Of a DNA stretch of 43,381 bases, positions 1 to 8,413 are shown piece by piece. The first letter of the stretch is position 1. Every line of letters begins with the position of its first letter. The stretch comes from an uncultured Bacteroidales bacterium (GTDB lineage: Bacteria; Bacteroidota; Bacteroidia; Bacteroidales; FEN-979): positions 1 through 43,381 of the forward strand of contig CAIKNA010000367.1 in assembly GCA_903828645.1 (NCBI GenBank). Direction: 5' to 3'. Under the pieces are notes generated by a model. It saw nothing but the letters and a program-made list of their open reading frames with translations, was not told where the DNA came from and ran no database searches. Both the position numbers and the translations under genes were made by a program.

Positions 1-534
1 GTCGTAAACTACATCAGGACTTCCTGGTTCATGCAAATCCCGCTTGGGGCGGTATTGATCTGCATAGCACCTTTCGTAGTGACCATCATCTATGGGAAAG
101 AGATGGCCAGTGCATCGGGCATCTGCCGCATCCTGGTCATTTCCTATACAATATTCGGACTTACCGGTACAATCGGACCGGTGCTGACCTCCAGGGGAAA
201 AACAAGATTGCTCCTTTTGTTCCAGGTTATAAGGGCCTCCTCAATCCTTTTATTCTGTTTTCTTTTCCTGGCGCTTGAAGGGTACGGCATTGCCCTTGGA
301 TATCTTGCAGGTGAAAGTATCCTGTTGATTGTTGCTGTTTTGACCTACTTCAGGTATGTTAAAAACATCATTCACGAGGTCGTTCCCCAGGTGGTGCAGT
401 TAATCCCGGTACTTATCGCTGCAACTGCATCCTTTTTTACAGGGCCATGGATTGCATTGTTAATTCTTATGGCAGCCATCTGCGTCGAGGGATTTATATT
501 TAAAGATTTGATATACAAAATAATAAAGAAATAG
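1..534 (+). CDS. Oligosaccharide flippase (Wzx/MATE-like), C-terminal part
   Basis: The frame is open from base 1, so the gene begins outside the window and only its last 177 residues are present. The visible part is almost entirely hydrophobic, with about five or six membrane segments broken by short basic loops, and ends in a lysine-rich tail. This fits the C-terminal half of a polysaccharide flippase, which moves undecaprenyl-linked repeat units across the inner membrane. The segment around GKEMASASGICRILVIS resembles the loop and helix start seen in these transporters. It is followed after 4 bp by a glycosyltransferase gene and opens the polysaccharide operon. The family call rests on hydrophobic pattern and context; another multi-span exporter is possible. 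Confidence 0.7.
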   Translation, partial: VVNYIRTSWFMQIPLGAVLICIAPFVVTIIYGKEMASASGICRILVISYTIFGLTGTIGPVLTSRGKTRLLLLFQVIRASSILLFCFLFLALEGYGIALGYLAGESILLIVAVLTYFRYVKNIIHEVVPQVVQLIPVLIAATASFFTGPWIALLILMAAICVEGFIFKDLIYKIIKK

Positions 535-538
535 CAAC

Positions 539-1711
539 ATGCCTCTTCCTGTAATGGTACATGTTGCCTGGGAACCCAGAACCGGTGTCTGGTCCGTGAT
601 AAAAAACCTGATGCGCTGGCAGCAAAACAATGGACTTGCCGCATCCGGTTTTTTTTTCTCCTCCGACCATGCATACATCAAATGGCTGAAGGATGAGATC
701 AGCTACAACCACCTGGACGGGAAAGTGTTTTTTTGTCCGGACCTCGGGTTGTCCCGGCTTGCAGAGTTGCTGGATTGCAGGCTTTCAGGTCAAATTGAGA
801 AAATCCAGTCGGAAGAAAAGGGAAACAACATCTACCTGCTTTTTCATGACGCACATTTCTCCTCTGTTTTTTTTCCCTTAAAAAAGGAAATCCGGGCTGT
901 CAGGATAGCTGCATTTCATGGCTGCCCGAATGGGTTACTCCAGAATAATCCTGTCAAAAGAAGGCTTCACCATTGGCTCGGTAAAAGATTGGTTCATTAT
1001 GTTGATGGGATGGTTTCTGTTGACAGATTCAGTATCCCGGTCATTTGCGAAAAACTTTTTCTGGACGAGGAGAAAATGTATACCGTATACAATGGGGTTC
1101 CCTCAGTGGCGAACTCAAAAAAAAACTTTGAGGAATTTCCACCCGGGACTTTCAGGGTGGGTTTTATTGGCGCACTTGACAACCGCAAACAGTGGCACCT
1201 TGCAGCAGAGTCTTCGCGCATCGCATGGAATAATAATAGTTCTATCAGGTTCATGCTTGCAGGGGATGGTCCTGACAGGGAAAAGGCGGTGCGATGGTTT
1301 GATTCCAATGCTGATTTTGCATCATACCTTGGAGAAGTACGGTCAGCATCCGAAACGGTAATCCCCGGACTGGACCTCCTGATTTTAACGAGTACAAACG
1401 AAGGCATGCCAATGGTCATTCTTGAGGCTTTTGCATGTGGTATTCCCGTGATTGCCTCGCGGGTCGGTGGAATTCCTGAAATAATCAACGATGGGGAGAA
1501 TGGCTTCCTGGTTGATGTGACAGCTGATATTAATTCTATTGCCAGTAAAATCTTGTCAATTGCAAATTCACCGGAACTGTTCGCTCAAATGAAACAGCAT
1601 GCCCTGAAAACCTACCGCGACCGTTTTTCGGTCGAATCCTGCGGAGAGGCTTACCTGGCATTATTTCGGAAACTCGAAGGGGAAAAAGGGCACGGCAATG
1701 CAGGTGTTTAA
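539..1711 (+). CDS. Glycosyltransferase family 4 (GT-B fold)
   Basis: A 390-residue cytoplasmic glycosyltransferase, normal length for family GT4. The N-terminal acceptor domain starts with MPLPVMVHVAWEPRTGVW, which includes the usual glycine-containing loop. The C-terminal nucleotide-sugar domain starts near residue 204 (FRVGFIGAL) and contains AGDGPDRE (about 241-248) and the E-x7-E motif EGMPMVILEAF (about 288-298), followed by GIPVIASRVGGIPEII. These motifs bind the activated sugar in GT4 enzymes. It probably adds one sugar to the lipid-linked repeat unit. It starts 4 bp after the flippase and overlaps the next transferase by 14 bp, so co-transcription is likely. Donor and acceptor cannot be read from the sequence. 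Confidence 0.9.
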   Translation: MPLPVMVHVAWEPRTGVWSVIKNLMRWQQNNGLAASGFFFSSDHAYIKWLKDEISYNHLDGKVFFCPDLGLSRLAELLDCRLSGQIEKIQSEEKGNNIYLLFHDAHFSSVFFPLKKEIRAVRIAAFHGCPNGLLQNNPVKRRLHHWLGKRLVHYVDGMVSVDRFSIPVICEKLFLDEEKMYTVYNGVPSVANSKKNFEEFPPGTFRVGFIGALDNRKQWHLAAESSRIAWNNNSSIRFMLAGDGPDREKAVRWFDSNADFASYLGEVRSASETVIPGLDLLILTSTNEGMPMVILEAFACGIPVIASRVGGIPEIINDGENGFLVDVTADINSIASKILSIANSPELFAQMKQHALKTYRDRFSVESCGEAYLALFRKLEGEKGHGNAGV

Positions 1712-2882
1712 CTTTGCACAACTAGGTGCACGGTACAGGTATCTGTATGCTGTACTTTTGAATGAATCCGGTCTGCTTGATAAGCTTTACACGGATTTCT
1801 GGATGCCGGTAAACGTTGAGTCCTTAAAACTGCCTTCCATCGTCCGCAAAATCGCTGGGCGGCGGAATGACCTGATTGCCAACCGGAAAGTTGTTGCTTA
1901 TTATGATTTAGGTCTTCAGTTGTACAAAGCGCTGAACAAATCAAAAGATATATATTATCAGTCAGGGGTTCTCGCTGAATATGGTTCAAAATTCGCCATC
2001 AGGCAATTGAAATCCATCAACAGATCCTCAGGTTATATCGGGATGTGTTCAGAGTCGCTGGAAGTGCTGCGTGCCCTGAAAGGTACCGGCTCATCAACAA
2101 TCGTGATCCAGTATGATGCCTGCGATGATTCAGCCATCTTAATACCGGAAAATAAGAGATGGCCAGCGTGGGTTACTGAAGGAAACTACCGGTCGCCTGA
2201 CTACTATCAAAGGGTTTACCAAGAATGGGAAGAGGCCGGCAGAATCATGGTCAATTCAGAATGGACCCGCGATCAGATCGTCAAACAGGGCGCTGATCCC
2301 TCCAGGGTGATGATCATCCCCCTGATATGCAATACCCAAAATGGTGGGAAAATCAAACAAGATCATAGGAGCAAGCCTCTCAGGGTGCTGTATGTTGGTT
2401 CTGTAGTTCTTCGCAAGGGTGTTCAGTACCTGCTGGAGGCGGCGCGAATGCTGAACCACAATCAATTTGACTTCTTTATCCTCGGGCAAAACTACCAACC
2501 ACCCGAAGCATTCAAAGAACTCGGGAACAATGTCCGTTTTATCGGGCAGTTGCCTTACCAGGAGGTTGGAAACTACTACCGGAATTGTGATGTTCTCGTT
2601 TTTCCTTCGCTTTCAGACGGGTTTGGCAGCGTCCAGGTGGAAGCCATGAGTTACGGGATGCCCGTGATCGCATCTTCATCCTGTGCAGGCGTAGTCGAAC
2701 ATGAAAAATCAGGATTTATCATACCGCCTGGAGATTCCGGTTCCCTTGTACAATACCTTCAACGGCTTGCAGATGATCGCGATCTGTTGGGAATTCTTTC
2801 TGTTAATGCATTATCCCGTGCCAAAGAATATTCGTTTGAGAAAGTTTCGAGCTTGTTTACAGGTCATTTGGAAAGCATATAA
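1698..2882 (+). CDS. Glycosyltransferase family 4 (GT-B fold)
   Basis: A 394-residue GT4-like enzyme. The C-terminal domain starts at about residue 228 (LRVLYVGSVVLRKGVQYLLEA) and contains SDGFGSVQVEAM (about 306-317) and GMPVIASSSCAGVVEH. The first acidic residue of the usual E-x7-E pair is Asp307 here, and the second is Glu315. The N-terminal half is less typical of the family and contains a Tyr-rich stretch near residues 165-175. The start codon lies inside the end of the upstream gene (14-bp overlap), which suggests translational coupling. Role inferred: one of several transferases that assemble the surface polysaccharide repeat unit. Sugar specificity is unknown. Confidence 0.88.
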   Translation: MQVFNFAQLGARYRYLYAVLLNESGLLDKLYTDFWMPVNVESLKLPSIVRKIAGRRNDLIANRKVVAYYDLGLQLYKALNKSKDIYYQSGVLAEYGSKFAIRQLKSINRSSGYIGMCSESLEVLRALKGTGSSTIVIQYDACDDSAILIPENKRWPAWVTEGNYRSPDYYQRVYQEWEEAGRIMVNSEWTRDQIVKQGADPSRVMIIPLICNTQNGGKIKQDHRSKPLRVLYVGSVVLRKGVQYLLEAARMLNHNQFDFFILGQNYQPPEAFKELGNNVRFIGQLPYQEVGNYYRNCDVLVFPSLSDGFGSVQVEAMSYGMPVIASSSCAGVVEHEKSGFIIPPGDSGSLVQYLQRLADDRDLLGILSVNALSRAKEYSFEKVSSLFTGHLESI

Positions 2883-2928
2883 TGAATGATTTAAAATCGA
2901 ACTGGAAAAAAACAACCGTTCCCACGTG

Positions 2929-4053
2929 ATGAAACTTCTGGTTAATTGTTCAAACATCAGGGGAGGCGGTGCCAGCCAGGTTGCACTGGCAACCTTCAGG
3001 CACCTCAGGAATTACCCGGGAAACAGCTATTGCATCCTGCTTTCTCCCGATTTTAAAGGGTACATCGATCCCGCTTCCTTCCCCGGAAATTTTACATTCC
3101 ACTTTCTGGACCGGCATATCGGAGTGCCTATTCATTTCCTGCAAACCAGGAAGATACTTGCAGCAATAGAAAAAGCATTTGGCCCCGACTGTACCTTTAC
3201 CCTGTTCGGACCAAGCTACTGGACGCCTGTTTCACCCCATCTCATGGGATATGCCATCCCGCATTATGTTTACCCTGAATCACCCTATTTCAGGACCCTT
3301 ACCTGGAAAGAGACCATTCAATTTAAGGTCAAACGTTTTCTCCAACGGCATTACCTGAAAAAAAACGCGGATTTTTACCATGTCGAAACGGAAGATGTAA
3401 AGAGCCGGCTGGTTGTTTTCCTCGACATTCCTCCCCGGCAGATCCACGTTGTTCCCGCCGCCCTTCACCCGGTATATTACGATGCCGCGATCATCAAAAA
3501 GGAGATTGTGCTTGGGCCGCGAACTCCGGGGGAATTGCGGTTGATAAGCATATCAGGGTTGTCGGCCCATAAAAACCTGCAGATCATTAAAAAAGTCATC
3601 CCGATCCTTGAGAAAAAGTACCACGTCAATGCCAGGTTCATATTAACAATCCCCGACAACCTCTGTAAGGAACATTTTCACGGCATGGATGCCTACATAA
3701 CCAATGTCGGCCCTGTTTCGATTGAAAGCTGCCCTTCACTTTACGAGCAGGCTGATTTTCTTTTCCTGCCAACGCTCCTGGAGTGCTTTTCGGCACTGTA
3801 CCTTGAAGCGATGTTCCTGGGAAAACCGATGCTGACCAGCGACCTCTCCTTTGCCCATGCCATATGCATGGATGCGGCTTCCTATTTTAACCCGCTGGAT
3901 CCGGAAGATATCGCCGAAAAGATATACACACTTAAAACCGATGAACGGCTCAGGAAACAGATCATCGACGCCGGTCACCGGCATATCCATGATTTTCCAT
4001 CAAATGTAGAGCGGACACAGAAATACATCTCCATCCTTCAAAATATCATTTGA
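2929..4053 (+). CDS. Glycosyltransferase family 4 (GT-B fold)
   Basis: A 374-residue GT4-like protein. I chose the ATG at 2929 rather than the GTG one codon earlier because MKLLVNCSNIRGGGASQVAL gives a standard N-terminus with the Gly-rich acceptor loop. The C-terminal domain has LRLISISGLSAHKNLQIIKK (about 200-219) and the E-x7-E motif LLECFSALYLEAMFLGKPMLTS. It is the third transferase in a row, separated from the previous gene by 46 bp. After it the operon is interrupted by about 290 bp of non-coding DNA containing a tandem repeat, so this may end a transcriptional subunit. Sugar specificity is unknown. Confidence 0.88.
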   Translation: MKLLVNCSNIRGGGASQVALATFRHLRNYPGNSYCILLSPDFKGYIDPASFPGNFTFHFLDRHIGVPIHFLQTRKILAAIEKAFGPDCTFTLFGPSYWTPVSPHLMGYAIPHYVYPESPYFRTLTWKETIQFKVKRFLQRHYLKKNADFYHVETEDVKSRLVVFLDIPPRQIHVVPAALHPVYYDAAIIKKEIVLGPRTPGELRLISISGLSAHKNLQIIKKVIPILEKKYHVNARFILTIPDNLCKEHFHGMDAYITNVGPVSIESCPSLYEQADFLFLPTLLECFSALYLEAMFLGKPMLTSDLSFAHAICMDAASYFNPLDPEDIAEKIYTLKTDERLRKQIIDAGHRHIHDFPSNVERTQKYISILQNII

Positions 4054-4347
4054 TTGACCGCAATCATACCGGCAGGAAAAAAATGATTCCTGAATGGCTT
4101 TCAGGGGTGAAGAGCTGAATCCTTACTGAATCCTAACTGAAAGGATAGTGAAACAGAGCTGAATCAGAGCTGAATCAGAACTGAATCAGAGCTGAAACAG
4201 AGCTGAATCAGACCTGAAACAAAGCTGAAACAGAGCTGAATCAAAACCCGGGCAAAAATGAGCAACGAGCAGTAAATGAGCGTTTTCATGCTCATCAAAA
4301 AACATTATTTAAGAAAAACACTCCTGAATTTTCAAGACAAATCCTGT
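4054..4347. other. Long intergenic gap with small hairpins and a tandem repeat
   Basis: This is the longest gap inside the polysaccharide locus. Two small perfect hairpins lie at its left end: 4051-4056 pairs with 4061-4066 (TGATTG/CAATCA, 4-nt loop, including the stop codon of the upstream gene), and 4089-4094 pairs with 4100-4105 (CCTGAA/TTCAGG, 5-nt loop). Neither is followed by a T-run, so they are not convincing terminators. An 11-bp tandem repeat occupies 4110-4241. The reading frame upstream of the next gene is open from 4276 but looks non-coding. No clear promoter box is seen. Confidence 0.6.
4110..4241 (+). repeat. 11-bp tandem repeat, 12 units
   Basis: Twelve consecutive 11-base units in perfect phase, with no insertion or deletion. 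The eight units from 4154 to 4241 are close to the consensus CAGAGCTGAAT; variants include CAGAACTGAAT, CAGACCTGAAA and CAAAGCTGAAA. The four units from 4110 to 4153 (for example CCTTACTGAAT, CCTAACTGAAA) keep the CTGAAW core but diverge in the first half. Period 11 is close to one DNA helical turn, so the same face of the helix is presented repeatedly. It sits between two co-directional genes of the polysaccharide locus. No function can be assigned. Confidence 0.92.
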
Positions 4348-5331
4348 ATGAACGAATATAAGTTAAAAAAAATTCTCATAACCGGCGGGTTGGGCTTTCT
4401 GGGCAGCAACCTGGCCGTCCGGCTTGTTGAGGAAGGTGCCGCCGTCACAATTTTAGATTCACTGGATGACCGATATGGTGGAAACACCGTTAACATCGAC
4501 CGCATAAAAAACCAGGTCAGGCTGATCATCGGGGATGTCTGCAACAAGAGCATCCTGCAGCCGCTGGTAGCTGATGCTGACATCATTTTTCATTTTGCAG
4601 CGCAGGTAAGCTACATCGACAGCCTGAAAATACCCCTCGAGGATCTGGATAAAAACGCCCTGTCAACCCTGCTGATGCTTGAGATATGCAGGGCACTTAA
4701 CCACAGGCCGCTCATCCTTTTTGCCAGTTCCAGGATGGTCCTCGGGTATGTCAGCAATAAGATGTTTTCCGAAAATGATTATCCCAAACCACTCAGTTTA
4801 TACGGGGTTCACAAACTGCTTTCTGAAAATTATCTTCACCTGTATTACAGGGAATTTAAAATCCCTTTCATTGTCATGCGGCTTACAAATCCCTATGGAC
4901 CGCGCCAGCAGATCAAGCACAGCAAATATTCGCTGGTCGGATGGTTTATCAGGATGGCCATGAACCAGGAGACCATCAGGATTTTCGGGGAAGGGACCCA
5001 GCTGCGTGATTATATCTATTCGGAAGACATAGTCGAAGGTTTTTTCAGGATCGGCAAGTGTGAAAAAGCGATTGGGAAAATCGTGAATATCGGCTCAGGA
5101 AAGGGCACTGCATTCCGCGACATGGTTTCGACCGTACTCGAGGTCGTTGGAAACGGCCAGATGGAGTTCGTGCCCTGGCCGAACAATTATGAAAATCTTG
5201 AAACCGGCGATGCCATTGCCGATATCAGCCTTATCAGGGATCTTACCGGGTTTTCACCCCGGTTCTCCCTGCATGAAGGAACTGCCAGAACCTATGAATA
5301 CTATAAAAAGCACCTTTCAGATTATATCTGA
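4348..5331 (+). CDS. NAD(P)-dependent sugar epimerase/dehydratase (extended SDR)
   Basis: A 327-residue extended short-chain dehydrogenase. The ATG at 4348 is preferred because it places the nucleotide-binding motif GGLGFLG at residues 13-19; the frame is open back to 4276, but those 24 codons have no family counterpart. The active-site Tyr/Lys pair is YGVHK (152-156). The expected catalytic Ser region reads FASSRMVLG (about 125-133), keeping the Ser but having Leu where the common motif has Tyr. Later motifs LTNPYGPRQQ and GTQLRDYIYSEDIVEGF are typical of NDP-sugar epimerases. It probably supplies or modifies a nucleotide sugar for the neighbouring transferases. Substrate unknown; UDP-glucose 4-epimerase-like is only one option. 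Confidence 0.88.
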   Translation: MNEYKLKKILITGGLGFLGSNLAVRLVEEGAAVTILDSLDDRYGGNTVNIDRIKNQVRLIIGDVCNKSILQPLVADADIIFHFAAQVSYIDSLKIPLEDLDKNALSTLLMLEICRALNHRPLILFASSRMVLGYVSNKMFSENDYPKPLSLYGVHKLLSENYLHLYYREFKIPFIVMRLTNPYGPRQQIKHSKYSLVGWFIRMAMNQETIRIFGEGTQLRDYIYSEDIVEGFFRIGKCEKAIGKIVNIGSGKGTAFRDMVSTVLEVVGNGQMEFVPWPNNYENLETGDAIADISLIRDLTGFSPRFSLHEGTARTYEYYKKHLSDYI

Positions 5332-5369
5332 TTTTCAAACGATATGCAGCATCAACCACCCAATTTTTC

Positions 5370-6452
5370 ATGAAGAATGCTTTGATTGTTTCATTGAAAT
5401 TCAATCCCGGTCATTTTTCTCATTTGATCGCCAATTATAAACTGTTTGAAGATTGCGGCATGCATCCGCGCCTTTATATCCACCCGCAATTTCTACGGAT
5501 GGACCCAAATCATGAATTTGAACATATCACCACGCCCGAAGGATTACGGAAAATATCTCCCATTGATGTTGCGGTTTTCTGGTTCCCAAGCATCCGGAAT
5601 ATTTTCGAAATCATCCGGCTCAGGCTTTTTTACAAATCATCCGTGATTTATATCTACCACGAACCCTTTGATTCAATTTTAAATTATTATCATTCCGGAT
5701 TCAGGTTTAGAAAGATCCTTAAAATCTGCCTGATCAACCTTGTCAACATCCCGGTGATTATTTTATCGAACGACATCGTTTTACCTTCGATGAAGGCCTT
5801 GTCGCTGTATCGTCGCAAATACATCCTGCTCAACAGGAAATATTCCATGATTCCCCTGCTTTTTGATGATGAAGCCTCTGCTCTGTTGAGAAATGAGGAT
5901 AAAAAATGCTTCTCCTACATTGGAACCATCGCGGCGGATCATGCCTTTGACCGTTTCGTAAGGTTTGCCGACGATGCGGTTCAACGGAATCTCTTCCCTG
6001 GCCTGATTTTCGTCATCGCGACACGAAATGAGATCCCTGCGGGAGAACAAGCCATCCTTGAACCACATATTACGGCGGGGAGGGTCGTCGTTTGCGCAGG
6101 CCATCCCATGACCAACGAAGAAATCAACGGTTTCTACCGGCAAAGCCTGATTGTTTGGAACGCCTACAACCGTTCCATGCAGAGCGGAGTATTACCCAAG
6201 GCTTATATGTTCGGGGCATCTGTTATTGTTTTAGCGGGCCATTCAAATGAATTCTTCGTCAATCACAAAACCGGTGTTGCCGTAAGCGACAACAGCAACC
6301 TGGCGGAACTTGGGGAAGCAGTGCTGGAGATCCAGCGCAACAGCGACTTCTTTATTCAAAACAGCAGGAAGAGGTTTCTTGAAACTTTTTACTATAAAAA
6401 CAGAACAGCCGATTTCATGAGCCTTCTGGCAACAGGAGATCAGGCGAAATGA
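5370..6452 (+). CDS. Divergent glycosyltransferase-like protein
   Basis: A 360-residue protein with a GT-B-like layout but weak motifs. The N-terminus (MKNALIVSLKFNPGHFSHL) fits an acceptor-domain strand and loop. A central hydrophobic stretch at about 129-147 (ILKICLINLVNIPVIIL) may associate with the membrane. The C-terminal part has QSGVLPKAYMFGASVIVL and NHKTGVAVSDNSNLAELG, which align in style with the donor-binding end of GT4 enzymes, but the usual E-x7-E acidic pair is not evident (Lys at the first position). It lies 38 bp after the SDR gene and 4 bp before a methyltransferase gene, so it belongs to the same operon. A transferase of an undescribed branch is the best guess. Confidence 0.7.
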   Translation: MKNALIVSLKFNPGHFSHLIANYKLFEDCGMHPRLYIHPQFLRMDPNHEFEHITTPEGLRKISPIDVAVFWFPSIRNIFEIIRLRLFYKSSVIYIYHEPFDSILNYYHSGFRFRKILKICLINLVNIPVIILSNDIVLPSMKALSLYRRKYILLNRKYSMIPLLFDDEASALLRNEDKKCFSYIGTIAADHAFDRFVRFADDAVQRNLFPGLIFVIATRNEIPAGEQAILEPHITAGRVVVCAGHPMTNEEINGFYRQSLIVWNAYNRSMQSGVLPKAYMFGASVIVLAGHSNEFFVNHKTGVAVSDNSNLAELGEAVLEIQRNSDFFIQNSRKRFLETFYYKNRTADFMSLLATGDQAK

Positions 6453-6456
6453 CATT

Positions 6457-7179
6457 ATGACGGAACCTGTAACAGTCAACCTGAATATTCCATCGTATTA
6501 CGAGGAACCTGATAACGGGCTATACAGGTTTAAAAGAAGGCTGACCTTTCGGAAGATAATCAGTATCATCCGGAAATCGGTAAAAAACAGGAAAACCTTC
6601 TCGCTTCTTGAAATAGGTTGCGGGTCAGGATATTTTCTCTCATTTCTCGAAGAGATGTTTCCCGGTGCCAGCCTTACCGGGATAGAATATGATCCCAGGC
6701 TGATCCCCGTGATAAGGGGGAGGATAAAGTCTGCGACCGTGATCAATGACAATGCAGAGGATTTTGATCCCGGTAACAGGATGTTCGACGTAATTGTTTC
6801 CCTGCAGGTGATTGAACATCTGCACAAACCTGAATCCATGCTGCTCCGCGTGCATCAGCACCTGCTGCCCGGGGGCATCTTTATTTTGACAACCCCGAAT
6901 CTCACAGGGTTCGGAGCCGGCACCATGAAAGCGAAATGGGGCGGCTTCCGCGACGACCATGTTTCGCTGCATGGTTTCAGCGAGTGGATCTCCATCCTCG
7001 AAAAAAACGGGTTTACCCCGGTATATTGCGGATCCACGTTTTTTTCAGGAATACCACTATTCAACAGACTGCCCCTGGGAATGATAAACTGGATGTTGCT
7101 TTTCTTTTTCGGATCATGGAAATGGGAACATGGTGAATCATTCCTGGGTGTTTTCAGGAAAACTGTTGTCCAAAAATGA
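6457..7179 (+). CDS. Class I SAM-dependent methyltransferase
   Basis: A 240-residue methyltransferase of the Methyltransf_11/23 type. Motif I is LLEIGCGSGYF (about 50-60), followed by the acidic strand end GIEYDP, which would bind the SAM ribose. Motif IV is MFDVIVSLQVIEHL, and the post-motif LLPGGIFILTTPN is typical of O-methyltransferases acting on small molecules or glycans. The C-terminus has a hydrophobic stretch (INWMLLFFFGSWKW) that might touch the membrane. Position inside the glycosyltransferase run suggests it methylates a sugar of the surface polysaccharide or caps the chain; this is inferred from context only. Confidence 0.88.
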   Translation: MTEPVTVNLNIPSYYEEPDNGLYRFKRRLTFRKIISIIRKSVKNRKTFSLLEIGCGSGYFLSFLEEMFPGASLTGIEYDPRLIPVIRGRIKSATVINDNAEDFDPGNRMFDVIVSLQVIEHLHKPESMLLRVHQHLLPGGIFILTTPNLTGFGAGTMKAKWGGFRDDHVSLHGFSEWISILEKNGFTPVYCGSTFFSGIPLFNRLPLGMINWMLLFFFGSWKWEHGESFLGVFRKTVVQK

Positions 7180-8413
7180 CGGGAGGAATTTGAATCCAGG
7201 GAACCAAAGCAAGTCAGCAGGAGAAAGTCATCTTTGGGTGGTCTCAGAGTATTTTCATCCCTGCGACAATGCCACAGGACAGATCATGACGGTGATTGCC
7301 GGCATGCTTTCCAAGATAAGAGGAGTAAATGTCATTACCACCACCCGGCGGGGAGTTGCTGCCGGCATTGTCACTCCCGGCCTGGAGGTGTTCAGGATCA
7401 AAGACAGCAGCCTTAACAAAAACAGCCTGTTTCAACGACCGCTGCGAATCATGCTGTTAAGTCTGCGGCTTTTCTTTAAAATCCTAAGGCTTGTCAAACG
7501 GAACGATACGGTTATCAGTGTTACAAACCCCACCCTGCTGACATTTCTGCTGAAATTCGGTAAAATGATCGGTGGATTTAAGATCATTCTCATCGTTCAT
7601 GACGTTTTCCCTGAAAACATGGTTGCAACAGGGATCATGAAGAAGACAAATCCGTTTTTCCGGATCATCCGGAGGGGTTTTCAGAATGCCCTCGACAGTT
7701 TTGACGCGGTCGTGGTCATTGGCCGTGACATGGAGCAGATCATGAAGCCGAAAATCAGGAATACGGGTAAAATTCATTACCTGCCCAATTTTGCCGAAAC
7801 CGGCAGGATAAAACCGGTGGAGAAAAGGTTGAATCCCATCATCAGGGAGTTTGGACTCGAAGACAAACTGGTTATCCTTTTTACCGGGAATATCGGAAGA
7901 GCCCAGCACATCGATTTTATCTGCATGCTGCTGCTGAAAATGGCAAGCATGGCGGAAGTTCACTTCTTATTCATAGGAGACGGGGCGATGAAAGCACCGC
8001 TGGAAAATTTCATTCGTGACAATGGCCTGTCAAATGCAACTTTGATGCCGGCAATGGCCAGGAACAGGGAAAATATCTTTCTGAATGCAGGAGATATCGG
8101 CCTCGTATCACTCAAACCCGGTCTGAAAGGGCTCGGGGTTCCCAGTAAAACCTACTCATATATGGCTGCGGCCAAACCCATCCTGGCAATGGTTGAGCCC
8201 GGATCGGAGATTGACATCATGGTTAAAGAGCATAATATCGGATGGAGCATCGATCCGCTGGACCTGGAACAGTGTGTTCGTACCATTCTGTCCTTAAAGC
8301 ATGGTTCAGATGAAATGAGGATGAAAGGTGAAACTGCCAGGAAAACATGTGAAAAATTCCATACACCGGAAGTATATGTTGCAAATTTGATAGCTATTAT
8401 TAATTCAATTTAA
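7130..8413 (+). CDS. Glycosyltransferase family 4, WbuB-like
   Basis: A GT4-like enzyme of 427 residues from the ATG at 7130, which overlaps the methyltransferase gene by 50 bp. An in-frame TTG at 7190 is preceded by GGGAGG (7181-7186) and would give 407 residues starting close to the conserved HLWVVSEYFHPCDNATGQI; the start is therefore uncertain. The C-terminal domain shows VILFTGNIGRAQHIDF, FLFIGDGAMKAPLE and GLGVPSKTYSYMAAAKPILA, the last being characteristic of WbuB-type transferases that lack the first Glu of E-x7-E. WbuB proteins transfer deoxy-aminosugars in O-antigen synthesis, but specificity here cannot be deduced. The stop codon is immediately followed by the next gene's ATG. Confidence 0.87.
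   Translation: MVNHSWVFSGKLLSKNDGRNLNPGNQSKSAGESHLWVVSEYFHPCDNATGQIMTVIAGMLSKIRGVNVITTTRRGVAAGIVTPGLEVFRIKDSSLNKNSLFQRPLRIMLLSLRLFFKILRLVKRNDTVISVTNPTLLTFLLKFGKMIGGFKIILIVHDVFPENMVATGIMKKTNPFFRIIRRGFQNALDSFDAVVVIGRDMEQIMKPKIRNTGKIHYLPNFAETGRIKPVEKRLNPIIREFGLEDKLVILFTGNIGRAQHIDFICMLLLKMASMAEVHFLFIGDGAMKAPLENFIRDNGLSNATLMPAMARNRENIFLNAGDIGLVSLKPGLKGLGVPSKTYSYMAAAKPILAMVEPGSEIDIMVKEHNIGWSIDPLDLEQCVRTILSLKHGSDEMRMKGETARKTCEKFHTPEVYVANLIAIINSI

Noticed and set aside
4110-4241. Iteron-type replication origin
   Set aside because: There is no replication initiator gene, no DnaA-box cluster and no AT-rich unwinding region next to it; it lies inside a biosynthetic operon.
4276-4347. N-terminal extension of the epimerase from the ATG at 4276
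   Set aside because: The 24 extra residues precede the Rossmann motif and have no family counterpart; the ATG at 4348 gives the standard distance to GGLGFLG.
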